A DNA stretch of 64,000 nucleotides. It comes from Methanococcoides sp. (lineage in GTDB: Archaea > Halobacteriota > Methanosarcinia > Methanosarcinales > Methanosarcinaceae). The DNA is taken from the NCBI GenBank assembly GCA_021108185.1, contig JAIORJ010000088.1, forward strand, positions 1-64,000. The letters run 5' to 3'. Each line of letters starts with the position of its first letter. Within the stretch, counting starts at the first letter, position 1. A program made the position numbers and the translations under genes. This document shows, in pieces, positions 38,002 through 48,708 of the stretch. The notes beneath the pieces were generated by a model. It was given only the letters and a program-made list of their open reading frames with translations, was not told the origin of the DNA and searched no databases.

Positions 38002-41000
38002 ATGGAAATACTGAACAATATAACTGACCTATGGGGAGATGATCTGAAAAGGACGCTCAAACCCGGTACAAAGCTGAAGATTGCTGCCTCCTGTTTCTCC
38101 ATTTATGCTTATGAAGCTTTAAAAACAGAGTTGGAAAGGATCGACTCTCTTGAGTTCGTTTTTACGGCTCCGGCCTTTGTAGCAAATGAGGTTACAGACA
38201 AAGTCTCTCGGGAGCGTAGAGAATTTCATATTCCTAAACAGCAACGTGAACAAAATCTATATGGAAGTGAGTTTGAAATTCAGCTCAAAAACAAACTTAC
38301 CCAACGGGCAATAGCTAAAGAGTGTGCCGACTGGATACGAAGAAAAGCAACATTTTGCTCGAATTCAACAAAAGCTCCGATGCAGCAATTTGCCTGTCTG
38401 AATGTAGATGATGAAGATACAACTTACATGCCCTTACACGGTTTTACTGCAGTTGACCTTGGGTACAGCCAGGGGGATGCTGTTTCTAATTTCATTAATA
38501 AGTTTGATGATGCTGTTTCCACTAAAACTTGGCTGAATCTTTTTGATATGATCTGGGAGGACGATTCCAAGCTACAGGATGTGACGGACAGCATCTGTAC
38601 ACATATTGAATCTGTTTATAAGGAAAATTCACCGGAAAAGATCTATTTCCTTATGCTTTACAACATATTCAATGAATTCCTTGAAGATCTAAACGAAGAC
38701 GTACTTCCAAATGATCTGACCGGCTACAAGAACACTGTTGTATGGAATAAGCTCTTCAATTTTCAGCAAGATGCCGCTACAGGCATTATCAACAAACTGG
38801 AAAGCTACAATGGATGTATTTTAGCTGACAGCGTGGGCCTTGGCAAAACATTTACTGCACTAGCAGTCATAAAATATTATGAACTTAGAAATCGTTCTGT
38901 GCTTGTGCTTTGCCCAAAGAAGCTTGAGGATAACTGGCAAACTTATCGAAGTAATTACAAAACAAATATACTGGCACAGGATCGTCTGAATTATGATGTT
39001 CTTTTTCATACAGATCTTTCACGCCGAACAGGCACATCTTCCGGCTTGGATCTGAATAAGATCAATTGGGGCAACTACGACCTCGTAGTCATAGATGAGT
39101 CTCATAACTTCCGTAACAACGATACCTACAAGGATAAAGAGACCCGATACCAGAAACTGATGAACTCAGTGGTCCGTGACGGTGTTAAAACGAAAGTGTT
39201 GATGCTTTCCGCTACGCCGGTAAACAATCAGTTCAATGACCTTCGCAATCAACTTGCTCTTGCGTATGAAGGAGAATCAAAGAATCTGAGCCAAAAGCTG
39301 AGAACTGATAAAAGTATTGAAGAGATATTCCGTCAAGCCCAAACTGTTTTCAATCAATGGTCGAAATTGCCTCCTGAAGAGCGAACAGCCAGAAAAATTC
39401 TGGATGCTCTTGAATTTGATTTTTTCGAACTGCTGGACAGTGTTACTATAGCCCGCTCCAGAAAGCATATTGAGACATTCTACGATACAACCGACATTGG
39501 GAATTTTCCGATAAGACGAAAACCCCTGTCATTTCGTTGCCCCTTAACAGAGCATTCCGATGTAATGAGCTTTAATGAGATTTATGCACAACTTTCTCTG
39601 CTGAAACTTTCTGTTTATGCACCTATCAACTACATCCTTTCAAGTAGACTGAAAAAATATGAAGAACTTTATGATACCTCTGTTGAAGGTGGAAAGGGTA
39701 AACTTCGTCAAGCTGATCGTGAAAAAAGCCTTCAGTCACTGATGACAACTAATCTATTGAAGCGCCTTGAAAGTTCGGTTGAGTCTTTCAGGCTGACGCT
39801 TGGAGTCCTGCAAGAAAAGCACAAGGATATGCTCGCCAAAATAGAGCAATTCAAGCAATCAGGTTCGGATCTTTCGATTCATGATCTGGCTGATTCTCTT
39901 GAAGACCTTGAAGATGAAGATGATGACCTTACAGGATTGAGTGACTTCATGATCGGAGGAAAGGTTCAGGTAAGTCTGACAGACATGGATCTGCCATCAT
40001 GGGAACATGATCTGAACAATGACTTGGTTGTGATAACGGAACTCCTTTCTGAAATGAATAAAGTCACCCCCCAGGATGACTCAAAGCTGCAGCACATTAA
40101 AAGACACATTCAGGAGAAAATTCAAAACCCAATAAATCCGGGCAATAAAAAGGTAGTCATTTTCACCGCCTTTGCAGATACAGCTAATTATCTTTATACG
40201 AACTTGTCAGAAGAATTGCTCAAAATGGATGTGCACACCGGACGTGTTACAGGTAAAGATAAACCAAAGACTACCCTTAAAAAAGGATATGATTTTCAGT
40301 CTATTTTAACAATGTTCTCTCCGGTCTCAAAAGAAAAAACCCTAATACTCCCTGATGAGCCAGGAGAAATAGATGTACTGATTGGCACGGACTGTATTTC
40401 AGAAGGACAGAACCTTCAGGACTGTGATTACCTTATCAACTATGATATTCACTGGAATCCTGTACGTATTATCCAGCGCTTTGGACGTGTAGACCGTATT
40501 GGTTCTCAAAATGAATCAATCCAATTGGTGAATTATTGGCCTGATATCTCCCTAGATGAATATATCAATCTGAAAGAGCGTGTTGAGAACCGAATGATCA
40601 TTGCTGATGTTACCGCTACAGGTGATGATAATGTGCTTTCTGCACAGGCCAATGATGTTTCCTATCGAAAGGAGCAGCTCCGCCGCTTGCAGGATGAGGT
40701 CATAGAACTGGAAGACCTGAAAACGGGAGTAAACATAACAGATCTGGGACTGAATGATTTCCGCATGGATTTGCTGAATTATATTAAAGCGAATGGAGAT
40801 CTAGGTCACCTACCAAGTGGACTTCATGCAGTTGTACCATCAAACCCAGATATTGGCATGGTCCCGGGTGTTATCTTCACCCTCCGTAACCGTAATTCAG
40901 GAATCAATGTAAGCCAACATAACCGCTTACACCCATACTATCTTGTCTACATCAATAATGATGGAGAAGTAATCACCGATCACACGCAAGTAAAGCCATT

Positions 41001-41274
41001 GCTGGACCTGGCAAGGAGCAGCTGCAAAGGTTTGGACACTCCGAGCTACGATGTTTGCAAACGGTTTAATTCCGATACCAATGACGGTCGGGAAATGGAC
41101 CATTATTCCAATTTGTTAGGACAGGCGATTCAATCAATGATCGAGGTAAAGGAAGACAACGATATTGACAGTCTATTCTCTGGAACTAACACCACAGCCT
41201 TAGTTGACACGATTAAAAGGTTAGATGATTTTGAGCTCATTTCCTTCCTTATAGTTCAAGAGGAACAGGTATGA
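38002..41274 (+). CDS. SNF2-type helicase with N-terminal PLD-like region (defence cassette gene 1)
   Basis: The N-terminal 150 residues (LKIAASCFSIYAYEALKTEL) resemble the PLD-like part of defence SNF2 helicases. Core motifs: DSVGLGKTFTALAVI near residue 277, VVIDESHNFRN near 364, LMLSATPVNN, and the C-terminal QRFGRVDRIGSQ. About 1,090 residues. ATG at 38002 has GTGAG just before it; an in-frame ATG at 37990 is the alternative. It overlaps the DUF4391 gene by ATGA, so the two are coupled. Probably moves along or remodels invading DNA. Confidence 0.85.
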   Translation: MEILNNITDLWGDDLKRTLKPGTKLKIAASCFSIYAYEALKTELERIDSLEFVFTAPAFVANEVTDKVSRERREFHIPKQQREQNLYGSEFEIQLKNKLTQRAIAKECADWIRRKATFCSNSTKAPMQQFACLNVDDEDTTYMPLHGFTAVDLGYSQGDAVSNFINKFDDAVSTKTWLNLFDMIWEDDSKLQDVTDSICTHIESVYKENSPEKIYFLMLYNIFNEFLEDLNEDVLPNDLTGYKNTVVWNKLFNFQQDAATGIINKLESYNGCILADSVGLGKTFTALAVIKYYELRNRSVLVLCPKKLEDNWQTYRSNYKTNILAQDRLNYDVLFHTDLSRRTGTSSGLDLNKINWGNYDLVVIDESHNFRNNDTYKDKETRYQKLMNSVVRDGVKTKVLMLSATPVNNQFNDLRNQLALAYEGESKNLSQKLRTDKSIEEIFRQAQTVFNQWSKLPPEERTARKILDALEFDFFELLDSVTIARSRKHIETFYDTTDIGNFPIRRKPLSFRCPLTEHSDVMSFNEIYAQLSLLKLSVYAPINYILSSRLKKYEELYDTSVEGGKGKLRQADREKSLQSLMTTNLLKRLESSVESFRLTLGVLQEKHKDMLAKIEQFKQSGSDLSIHDLADSLEDLEDEDDDLTGLSDFMIGGKVQVSLTDMDLPSWEHDLNNDLVVITELLSEMNKVTPQDDSKLQHIKRHIQEKIQNPINPGNKKVVIFTAFADTANYLYTNLSEELLKMDVHTGRVTGKDKPKTTLKKGYDFQSILTMFSPVSKEKTLILPDEPGEIDVLIGTDCISEGQNLQDCDYLINYDIHWNPVRIIQRFGRVDRIGSQNESIQLVNYWPDISLDEYINLKERVENRMIIADVTATGDDNVLSAQANDVSYRKEQLRRLQDEVIELEDLKTGVNITDLGLNDFRMDLLNYIKANGDLGHLPSGLHAVVPSNPDIGMVPGVIFTLRNRNSGINVSQHNRLHPYYLVYINNDGEVITDHTQVKPLLDLARSSCKGLDTPSYDVCKRFNSDTNDGREMDHYSNLLGQAIQSMIEVKEDNDIDSLFSGTNTTALVDTIKRLDDFELISFLIVQEEQV

Positions 41275-41933
41275 GTATTTTGTATGACTTCCCAAAAAGA
41301 GCTGTCTTTGGACGGATGCTTTCCAAAACCAAGATTTATGAACATGCCACTCCAAATTCCAAAGTAAAGGAATTGTTTACCCGGGAAGTAGAGAAGATGA
41401 CCTGGGCTTATAAGTTATCCCCAACAACACTTAACCTTCCAGTTAGTGAAGGAGTGCATGAGATACAGGTCATTACAATCATTCTCAAAACAGGGACATT
41501 GGCTGAAGAAGTCTTGCAGACCATAGACAAAGCCATCCCCTCCCCTATTTTGTTCCACCTCAGCTATAAGGATAAGAGCAGATATGTAGCAGCATATAAG
41601 CGCCCAAGTGAAGCTGATAAGAACAAATGGGTTATCAGTAGTTACTTTAAAACCGAGTGGATCGCTGACAGCTCTGACAAAGTGAAATTACCGGCAGTAC
41701 TGAATATGGGTGCACTCTACCAGGCTTTTCTCAAAGCTATTATCCCAATTCCTTTCAGGAAGAATGAAACTTTGGATGAACTTGTTACAAGGATAGATAA
41801 TTTGTATATTAAAGAAAGAAATGCAGCAAAAATAGAATCTCGCATGAAAAAAGAAAAGCAGTTTAATCGCAGGGTTGAGATGAACGGTTCACTCAATGAA
41901 CTAAAACAGGAAATTGAAGAACTTAAGCGCTAA
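41271..41933 (+). CDS. DUF4391 family protein (defence cassette gene 2)
   Basis: 220 residues. MSILYDFPKRAVFGRMLSK at the start, and the middle FHLSYKDKSRYVAAYKRP with KWVISSYFKTEW are the DUF4391 pattern. A coiled, charged C-terminus (ELKQEIEELKR) suggests a partner. Function is unknown; the family occurs with SNF2 helicases beside methylases. Overlaps the helicase gene by four bases and lies 32 bases before mod. Confidence 0.75.
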   Translation: MSILYDFPKRAVFGRMLSKTKIYEHATPNSKVKELFTREVEKMTWAYKLSPTTLNLPVSEGVHEIQVITIILKTGTLAEEVLQTIDKAIPSPILFHLSYKDKSRYVAAYKRPSEADKNKWVISSYFKTEWIADSSDKVKLPAVLNMGALYQAFLKAIIPIPFRKNETLDELVTRIDNLYIKERNAAKIESRMKKEKQFNRRVEMNGSLNELKQEIEELKR

Positions 41934-41965
41934 GCATTGCAAGTGGAACATAGAGGAATTAAACA

Positions 41966-43851
41966 ATGGATAAATTAAAAATGCACAGTCCTAATTATAC
42001 TGAAGAAAATATCGCAAAGCTGGCGGAACTGTTTCCGAATTGTGTCACGGAATCAAACGATAAAGATGGCAATCTGAAAAAGTCCATTGATTTTGATCTT
42101 CTAAGACAGGAACTTTCTACGCACATAGTAGATGGACCAAAGGAACGCTATACTCTCAACTGGCCAGGCAAAAGAGAAGCTCTGCTAACTGCCAATGCTC
42201 CCATCGCCAACACACTTCGTCCATGTAGGGAAGAGAGTGTGGACTTCGACACCACCGAGAACCTCTTTATTGAAGGTGATAACCTCGATGCCCTGAAATT
42301 GTTGCAAGAGAACTATCTAGGCAAAGTGAAGATGATCTATATAGATCCGCCGTATAACACGGGCAACGATTTTATTTATGACGATGATTTTGCAGAGGAT
42401 ACTGAGGATTATCTTAAAAATTCAGGTCAAAAGGATAGCATAGGTAATCGTCTGGTAGCTAACTCGTCCTCTAATGGAAGGTTTCATTCTGATTGGCTGA
42501 GCATGATGTATTCAAGATTGAAACTAGCGAGGAATTTACTGAAAGATGACGGATTGATTTTCATAAGCATTGATGATAGTGAACAATCAAATCTAAAAAA
42601 AATATGTGATGAAGTATTTGGAGAGAGTAATTTCTTTTGTCATTTTATTTGGCAAAAACGAAGTGGTTCTATGGATTCTGTTGATGGAGTTAGTGCTGAC
42701 CATGAATATATCCTTGTATATGGAAAAATTAAAAAACGCCTAATAGGTGTTGAACGGACATATGATAAATATACAAACCCAGATAATGATCCAAGAGGAC
42801 CTTGGATTAGTGATAATTTGAGTGCAGGGAAAGCTGGTGGAGATGTTTATTACCCAATAACAGATCCAGAAACAGGCAATGAATTCTACCCTCCAAAAAA
42901 TAGATATTGGCCTTATAATCCAGCTACAATGCAAAAAAAGATTAACGAGGGCCGCGTTCTTTTTCCTAAAGGAAAAGATGGGCGACCAATGTTGAAAAGA
43001 TTCCAGAATGAGGCTAAATCACAATTTTTACCTGTTTCGACTATAATGAGAAATCATACTGAGAAGAAGCTCCCCAACAATGCAATTACAAGTGCAATGA
43101 ATACAAAGGGATCTTCTGAAGTCCAGTCTCTGTTTGATAGTAAGGTTTTTTCTTTTCCAAAATCGACGGTGTTAATTTCTTCTTTGCTGAATCAAGTTGT
43201 TGATGATAACGATATTATCCTCGACTTTTTCGCTGGTTCTGCCACCACAGCTCATGCCGTCATGCAGTTGAATGCTGAGGACAATGGCAAACGCAAATTC
43301 ATTATGGTGCAGCTTCCAGAGGAATGTGATGAAAAATCGGAGGCCTTCAAAGCCGGCTACATAACCATAGCTGAAATCAGCAAAGAACGCATTCGACGTG
43401 CCGGAAAGAAGATAATACCACATCCACCTCAAACCTTGACATCGGATTCCGTGTTCTCAAAGTTGACAGTAGCAATATGGCAGACGTCTATTACACACCT
43501 GATAAAACAAAACAGACTGAACTTTTCAATAATACCGACAATATAAAGGATGACCGAACACCTGAGGATCTGCTCTTTCAGGTGCTGCTGGACTGGGGTG
43601 TCGACCTTACACTTCCGATTGCAAAGGAAAACATTGCGGACCTAGATACTTTTTTTGTTGATGGCAATGCCCTAGCTGCCTGCTTTGTGAAAGATGGTCA
43701 GATTACTGAAGATTTCTGTAAAGAGTTAGCAAAGCGTGAACCTCTGCGGGTGGTATTCCGCGATTCAGGATTCGGTGATGATAGTGTTAAGATCAATGTT
43801 GAGCAGATATTCAAGCTCATGAGTCCGCACACAGATGTAAAGACAATTTAA
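41966..43851 (+). pseudogene. mod: Type III restriction-modification methylase Mod, with one-base frameshift
   Basis: N6-adenine methylase of the beta class: DPPYNTG at residues 127-133 and the SAM motif DFFAGSATTAHAVM near 420. The first frame runs to 43546. The family continuation (DIGFRVLKVDSSNMADVYY, then the target-recognition C-terminus) is in another frame from 43438 to 43851. Restoring one base near 43436-43438 (TTGAC to TTGGAC) gives 628 residues. It could be a sequencing error, a real inactivation or a frameshift site. No simple-sequence tract is present to suggest phase variation. GAGGA precedes the ATG. Confidence 0.85.
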
Positions 43852-43862
43852 GGGGGCCTTTG

Positions 43863-46800
43863 ATGAAACTCAAATTTAAAAAGCAGGCTTACCAGACTCA
43901 TGCAGTGGAAGCAGTGGTGGATTGTTTTAAGGGGCAACCAAATACTGCGGGGATCAGCTATCGTATTGATCCAGGTGTTAGAATAAAAAATGCAGACGGA
44001 TCATACCAGCAAACTATTATTGATATAGGCTTGGTAGATGAAGAATCTGGATTTAAAAATCATGATCTTGTCTTAAGTGATCAGCAAGTTCTTGAAAATA
44101 TACAGGAAATTCAACGTTTACAAAACCTTCCACGATCGAGCAGTCTCGTTAAGACCAAAGTTTCGCCTCTAAATCTTGATGTTGAGATGGAAACCGGGAC
44201 TGGTAAAACCTACTGTTATATCAAAACCATTTTTGAGATGAACAAGCAATTTGGGTGGTCAAAGTTCATCGTTGTAGTTCCGAGTATCGCTATCCGTGAA
44301 GGTATTTACAAGTCACTTGAGATTACGGCGGAACATTTTCAGGAAAGCTATAACAAGAAGGCTAAGTTCTTTATTTACAACTCCAAGCAACTACACAACC
44401 TTGAGAGTTTTTCCTCGGATGCAGGGATAAACATCATGGTCATCAATGTTCAGGCATTTAACGCACGGGGTAAAGATAATCGCCGTATTTATGAAGAGCT
44501 TGATGATTTCCAGAGCCGTCGTCCAATTGATGTGATCAAAGCCAATCGGCCAGTACTTATTCTTGACGAACCGCAGAAGATGGAAGGTGCAAAGACACTG
44601 GATTCACTCAAAGAATTCAAACCCCTTTTCATTCTTCGATACTCAGCAACACACAAAACTCAACATAACAAAGTACACCGACTGGATGCTTTGGATGCTT
44701 ATAATCAGAAACTTGTGAAGAAAATATCAGTAAGAGGTATTTCCGTTAAAGGGCTATCCGGCACCAATGCCTATCTCTATCTGGAATCGATCGAGATATC
44801 AAAACAGTCACCTTTAGCCAGATTAGAACTGGAAGTTAAACAGAACACTGGAATCAAAAGGATAATCCGTAAACTGGGCAAGGGTGACAATCTTTACGAT
44901 CTATCAGGTGAGTTGGATCAATACAAAGGGTTTGTGATCTCTGAGATTGATGCAGTGACTGATACTATTGAGTTTACTAACGGTCACCAATTACAAGCTG
45001 GAGAAGCTACAGGTGATGTTAACACAGCTTCTTTGAGACGAATCCAGATACGTGAAGCTATCAAAGCACATTTTGAAAAAGAACAAGTGCTTTTCCACCA
45101 GGGCATAAAGGTATTGAGCCTCTTCTTTATCGATGAAGTTGCAAAATACCGTATGTATACAGATGCTGGGGAAGAAGGTGGAGAATATGCTCAGATATTT
45201 GAGGAAGAGTATCAAAGTGCTCTTAATGAGCTGAAAGAGGATTTGTCTATTCACAAAGATTACAGAAAATACTTAGACAACATACCAGTTAACCTCACTC
45301 ACAATGGATACTTTTCTATTGACAAGAAAAGTAAGCGTATGATTGATTCAGCTACTGGAAAAAAGTCATCAGAGACAGATGATGTCGATGCATACGATTT
45401 AATTCTAAAAGACAAGGAAAGGCTTCTTTCTTTTGAAGAAGAAACTCGATTTATATTCTCTCATTCCGCACTCCGTGAAGGATGGGATAACCCTAATGTG
45501 TTTGTCATCTGTACATTAAAACACAGTGATAACACGATATCACGAAGACAAGAGGTTGGACGTGGACTTCGTATTGCTGTCAACCAACATGGTGATCGAC
45601 AGGATGAACCTGCAACTGTTCATCAGACCAATGTGCTGACAGTTATTGCCAGTGAAAGTTACAAAGATTTTGTAGGCGCTTTACAACGGGATATCAGTGA
45701 ATCTCTCTCAGAAAGACCTCGTGTAGCAGATGAATCATATTTCACTGGAAAGACTCTGCCAATTGATGGTGGTAATGTTGAAGTGACACCTCAAATGGCC
45801 AAGAAGATCTATAAGTACCTTCTAAAAAATGACTACACCGATGACAATGACAACATTGCTCAGGGATATCACGAAGCTGTCAAAAATGAGATGCTTGCCC
45901 CATTACCGGAAGACTTACAGCCTTACAAAGAGCAGGTTTTTCAACTAATTGATAGCGTATATAGCGATGCCAACTTACCACAAATTGAAAATGACCGTGG
46001 TACTAAAACAAATGCTCTGAACGCCAACTTTGATAAAAAAGAATTCAAAGAACTTTGGAACAGAATCAACAAGAAAGCAGTTTACAGTGTACATTTTGAC
46101 AGTTCCGAATTGGTTGAGAAATGTGTGCAGACTTTGAACACTGACCTGCATGTGGCCCCTCTTCAGTACACTGTTCAACGTGGAGAGCAGACTGAGGGAA
46201 TAAGCTATGAGAAAATGAAAAACAATGATGGATTTGTGATTCGTGAAACATCAACTGGACAAAACGTCAACTCGATCCACTCTGCTGTTAAATATGATCT
46301 GATTGGTAAAATTGCAGAAAATGTCCAATTGACCAGAAAGACTATGGCAGATATTTTGAGCAAGATTGAGAATACCATTTTTGAACAATTTAAGATCAAT
46401 CCTGAAAACTTCATTGCTGAAGCAACACGTCTGATAAGTGAACAGAAAGCAACAGTCATAATCGAACATTTAAGTTATGATTCAATTACTGAAACTCACA
46501 ATACCAATATTTTCACAGATGGTCAAAGTAAACAAGACTTCAGCAAAGCTGGTGATCCCCTCAAACGACATATCTATGATTATGTGATAACAGACTCCAA
46601 AACAGAACGTACCTTTGTCAATGAACTAGATACTAGTTCCGAAGTGGTTGTATATGCAAAGCTTCCAAAAGGATTCTCTATCCCAACACCTGTTGGTAAT
46701 TACAACCCAGACTGGGCAATTTCATTCAAAGAAGGTACAGTAAAGCACATCTACTTTGTAGCGGAGACAAAAGGTTCTATGTCTTCAATGCAGCTACGAG

Positions 46801-46931
46801 AAATTGAGAAAATTAAGATCGAATGTGCTAGAAAATTCTTCGATGAGATCAACCACAAAATCGCTCCGCAAAACGTGAAGTACGATGTCGTGACCGATTA
46901 TAACAAACTTATGGAAATTGTCAGCCACTAA
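43863..46931 (+). CDS. res: Type III restriction enzyme Res subunit
   Basis: Helicase-nuclease of type III R-M. Walker [10 protein letters not shown] at residues 109-117, DEPQ box LILDEPQKM, motif III YSATHK, motif [13 protein letters not shown]. The C-terminal nuclease PD...ExK is visible as NPDWAISF and FVAETKGS. 1,022 residues, full length. ATG at 43863 after GGGGGCC is preferred over TTG at 43860. Last gene of the cassette, 11 bases after mod. If Mod is dead, an active Res would have no methylation partner. Confidence 0.92.
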   Translation: MKLKFKKQAYQTHAVEAVVDCFKGQPNTAGISYRIDPGVRIKNADGSYQQTIIDIGLVDEESGFKNHDLVLSDQQVLENIQEIQRLQNLPRSSSLVKTKVSPLNLDVEMETGTGKTYCYIKTIFEMNKQFGWSKFIVVVPSIAIREGIYKSLEITAEHFQESYNKKAKFFIYNSKQLHNLESFSSDAGINIMVINVQAFNARGKDNRRIYEELDDFQSRRPIDVIKANRPVLILDEPQKMEGAKTLDSLKEFKPLFILRYSATHKTQHNKVHRLDALDAYNQKLVKKISVRGISVKGLSGTNAYLYLESIEISKQSPLARLELEVKQNTGIKRIIRKLGKGDNLYDLSGELDQYKGFVISEIDAVTDTIEFTNGHQLQAGEATGDVNTASLRRIQIREAIKAHFEKEQVLFHQGIKVLSLFFIDEVAKYRMYTDAGEEGGEYAQIFEEEYQSALNELKEDLSIHKDYRKYLDNIPVNLTHNGYFSIDKKSKRMIDSATGKKSSETDDVDAYDLILKDKERLLSFEEETRFIFSHSALREGWDNPNVFVICTLKHSDNTISRRQEVGRGLRIAVNQHGDRQDEPATVHQTNVLTVIASESYKDFVGALQRDISESLSERPRVADESYFTGKTLPIDGGNVEVTPQMAKKIYKYLLKNDYTDDNDNIAQGYHEAVKNEMLAPLPEDLQPYKEQVFQLIDSVYSDANLPQIENDRGTKTNALNANFDKKEFKELWNRINKKAVYSVHFDSSELVEKCVQTLNTDLHVAPLQYTVQRGEQTEGISYEKMKNNDGFVIRETSTGQNVNSIHSAVKYDLIGKIAENVQLTRKTMADILSKIENTIFEQFKINPENFIAEATRLISEQKATVIIEHLSYDSITETHNTNIFTDGQSKQDFSKAGDPLKRHIYDYVITDSKTERTFVNELDTSSEVVVYAKLPKGFSIPTPVGNYNPDWAISFKEGTVKHIYFVAETKGSMSSMQLREIEKIKIECARKFFDEINHKIAPQNVKYDVVTDYNKLMEIVSH

Positions 46932-47072
46932 AGAATGGAAGCTCAGATGAACACAATAAGGTAGAATCTCTAAAATTGGTCAATTTTCAAATATCCCCAA
47001 ACCCAATCACAATATATTAATAGTCTCCACCTCATATTTTTTCTATATTCATTCTACGTGGGGGAATGATAT

Positions 47073-47636
47073 TTGAAAAAACCAATTCTATTATTTTTGA
47101 TCGGTATCGGTATCGCTATAGTGATATCAGGATGTGTGAGCCTGATTGGGGATTCATATAATTCGCCACCTCAGGAAGAGTTCTGGCATGGTCCGGAACA
47201 AATGTATCCTGACCAGTACGAACGCTCCTTGCCTTCAAATGTCGCTTCACAATTCGATTCGAATGGTGAGATGATATATTATACAGGGTATAATGAGGAG
47301 GGACAACTGATCCCGACAATCGGTGGTCCACACTGGCTATATGTCCATGGTGGCAGTTGTGCAAGCTGTCATGGGGTAAGTGGCAGAGGTGGTGTTCCGA
47401 TAATGATGGGGGCAGATATCTCTTCGGATATAAGGTACAGCACTTTAACTGCTGAAGCTGAAGAGGGGGTTGCAAGTGGGCATGATGAACATCCGGCCTA
47501 CACTGATGAAACGATAAAAACAGCCATAAGGTATGGTATCGAACCTGATGGAGAAGAGCTGGATTATACAATGCCAAGATGGGATATGTCAGATAATGAT
47601 CTCGAAGACCTCATCGATTATCTAAAGACACTTTAA
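47073..47636 (+). CDS. Monohaem cytochrome c lipoprotein
   Basis: Lipobox VISGC (Cys21), then CASCH at residues 96-100 in a class I-like fold (GGSCASCHGVSGRGG). The sixth ligand is probably the Met of YTMPRWD near the end. Exported and lipid-anchored, about 160 mature residues. Start is TTG at 47073 with GGGGGA eight bases before; an ATG at 47066 is in another frame. No partner gene is adjacent. Likely an extracytoplasmic electron carrier. Confidence 0.82.
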   Translation: MKKPILLFLIGIGIAIVISGCVSLIGDSYNSPPQEEFWHGPEQMYPDQYERSLPSNVASQFDSNGEMIYYTGYNEEGQLIPTIGGPHWLYVHGGSCASCHGVSGRGGVPIMMGADISSDIRYSTLTAEAEEGVASGHDEHPAYTDETIKTAIRYGIEPDGEELDYTMPRWDMSDNDLEDLIDYLKTL

Positions 47637-47643
47637 TTATTGC

Positions 47644-47679
47644 CGGTCTTGCATTTTTGCAAGGCTGCATACCTTTTTT
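47644..47679 (+). terminator. Terminator-like hairpin after the cytochrome gene
   Basis: CGGTCTTGC (47644-47652) pairs with GCAAGGCTG (47659-47667) using G-U pairs valid on the plus strand, followed by CCTTTTTTA. Confidence 0.5.
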
Positions 47680-47741
47680 ATTAAAACGATTTATGAATAT
47701 ATACGATCTTCAAAGACCGTTAGGATTTTAAAAAGAGAATG

Positions 47742-47771
47742 AAAAAAGAGATGATCTTTTCAGAGCATCTC
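47742..47771 (-). terminator. Terminator-like hairpin of DUF169 gene 1
   Basis: On the minus strand GAGATG (47771-47766) pairs with CATCTC (47753-47748) and a run of six T follows. The hairpin overlaps the gene end at 47760. Confidence 0.55.
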
Positions 47772-48440
47772 ATTAACTGCTTCTAGAAGGTCGTGGGCTC
47801 TTTCCACAGGGATTCCTATGATCATCTCGTCTTCTGCGATGTTTGCGAACTTTCTGCTGCCACCACATCCAAGGGTAACGCTAATCTTTCCTTCTTTGTA
47901 TGGTCTTACAACACCATCGGCACAAACACTCTGGATTCCTGCAAAGCTTGTTTCTACTCTGCCACCATGCTTGTATATAAGTGCCTGTGAAAGCTGCATT
48001 ACCTGCTTTGGTGTAGTAATGATGACTATCACATCAGGAGAGAATGTTGCACTCTCAAGAGGGCCGTAAACAGCAGCCTTTATGGAATTAGGCTCTAATC
48101 TAGTAACACTTTCCATTGTGCGTCTTGCTGCATTGATCGTGTCGAAACGTTTAAGGTTGTAGTAGCTCTCGCCTGTAGCTAACTTCCTTGGCATTTCATT
48201 AAGTCCCATCATTGCGGAACCGCCTTTACATGCCTGCTCATCTGCGGTTGCATAGAACTCCCTGCCGGTCTTTCTGACCATGTCTACCATCTGACAGTGT
48301 CTTGTAGTCTCATCAAGCTTCTCAATGCCTTCAGGAATATCGCGTCCTTCCGGAATAAGAGAGACTGCAACAGGCTTTGTCTTAAGGTTGAGTTTTTCTG
48401 TGAGTATCTTACCGAATTCATTTAGCTCTTTGAGATCCAT
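47760..48440 (-). CDS. DUF169 protein 1
   Basis: 226 residues. Family marks: KPVAVSLIPEGRDIPEG near the start, TRHCQMVDMVRKTG, ACKGGSAMMGL, and the C-terminal GCGGSRKFANIAEDEMIIG. DUF169 (COG2043) is common in methanogens and anaerobes; function unknown, with conserved cysteines suggesting metal binding. GGAGTGA precedes the ATG. A paralogue of the gene at 48709 but transcribed separately. Confidence 0.82.
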   Translation of the reverse strand: MDLKELNEFGKILTEKLNLKTKPVAVSLIPEGRDIPEGIEKLDETTRHCQMVDMVRKTGREFYATADEQACKGGSAMMGLNEMPRKLATGESYYNLKRFDTINAARRTMESVTRLEPNSIKAAVYGPLESATFSPDVIVIITTPKQVMQLSQALIYKHGGRVETSFAGIQSVCADGVVRPYKEGKISVTLGCGGSRKFANIAEDEMIIGIPVERAHDLLEAVNEML

Positions 48441-48502
48441 ATTGATTCACTCCATATTTGTCATACATTTATGATCTGATCTGAACTGTATCTGTATCTG
48501 TC

Positions 48503-48515
48503 TACTGGTACAGTA
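48503..48515. promoter_or_regulatory. Inverted repeat upstream of DUF169 gene 1
   Basis: TACTG-GTA-CAGTA, a perfect 5-bp inverted repeat 63 bases upstream of the start at 48440. Position fits an operator; no regulator is known. Confidence 0.25.
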
Positions 48516-48660
48516 GGTTTATTACGGTTATGGTATAAATGTACACAACTGCTTATATTTAAGTATTTCTATGTATGGTTAACACTGTTCACTGCTACCA
48601 GTTGTGCTTATTGTGGTTAAAAATAAGAACAATAACAGAGAATATTAAGGTATTTGATCT

Positions 48661-48690
48661 CCCTGTAGAGAAAATACGCATTCTACAGGG
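48661..48690. terminator. Inverted repeat downstream of DUF169 gene 2
   Basis: CCCTGTAGA (48661-48669) pairs perfectly with TCTACAGGG (48682-48690). It lies 19 bases past the gene end on the minus strand, but only a weak T-run follows. Confidence 0.4.
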
Positions 48691-48708
48691 CATCATTATG
48701 CTTGATTA

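Noticed and set aside
43430-43445. Programmed -1 frameshift site in mod
   Set aside because: A -1 slip after TTG would restore the frame, but there is no slippery heptamer or evident downstream structure; a lost base is simpler.
47066-47100. ATG start at 47066 for the cytochrome gene
   Set aside because: It is in another frame that does not encode the lipobox or haem motif; the TTG at 47073 does.
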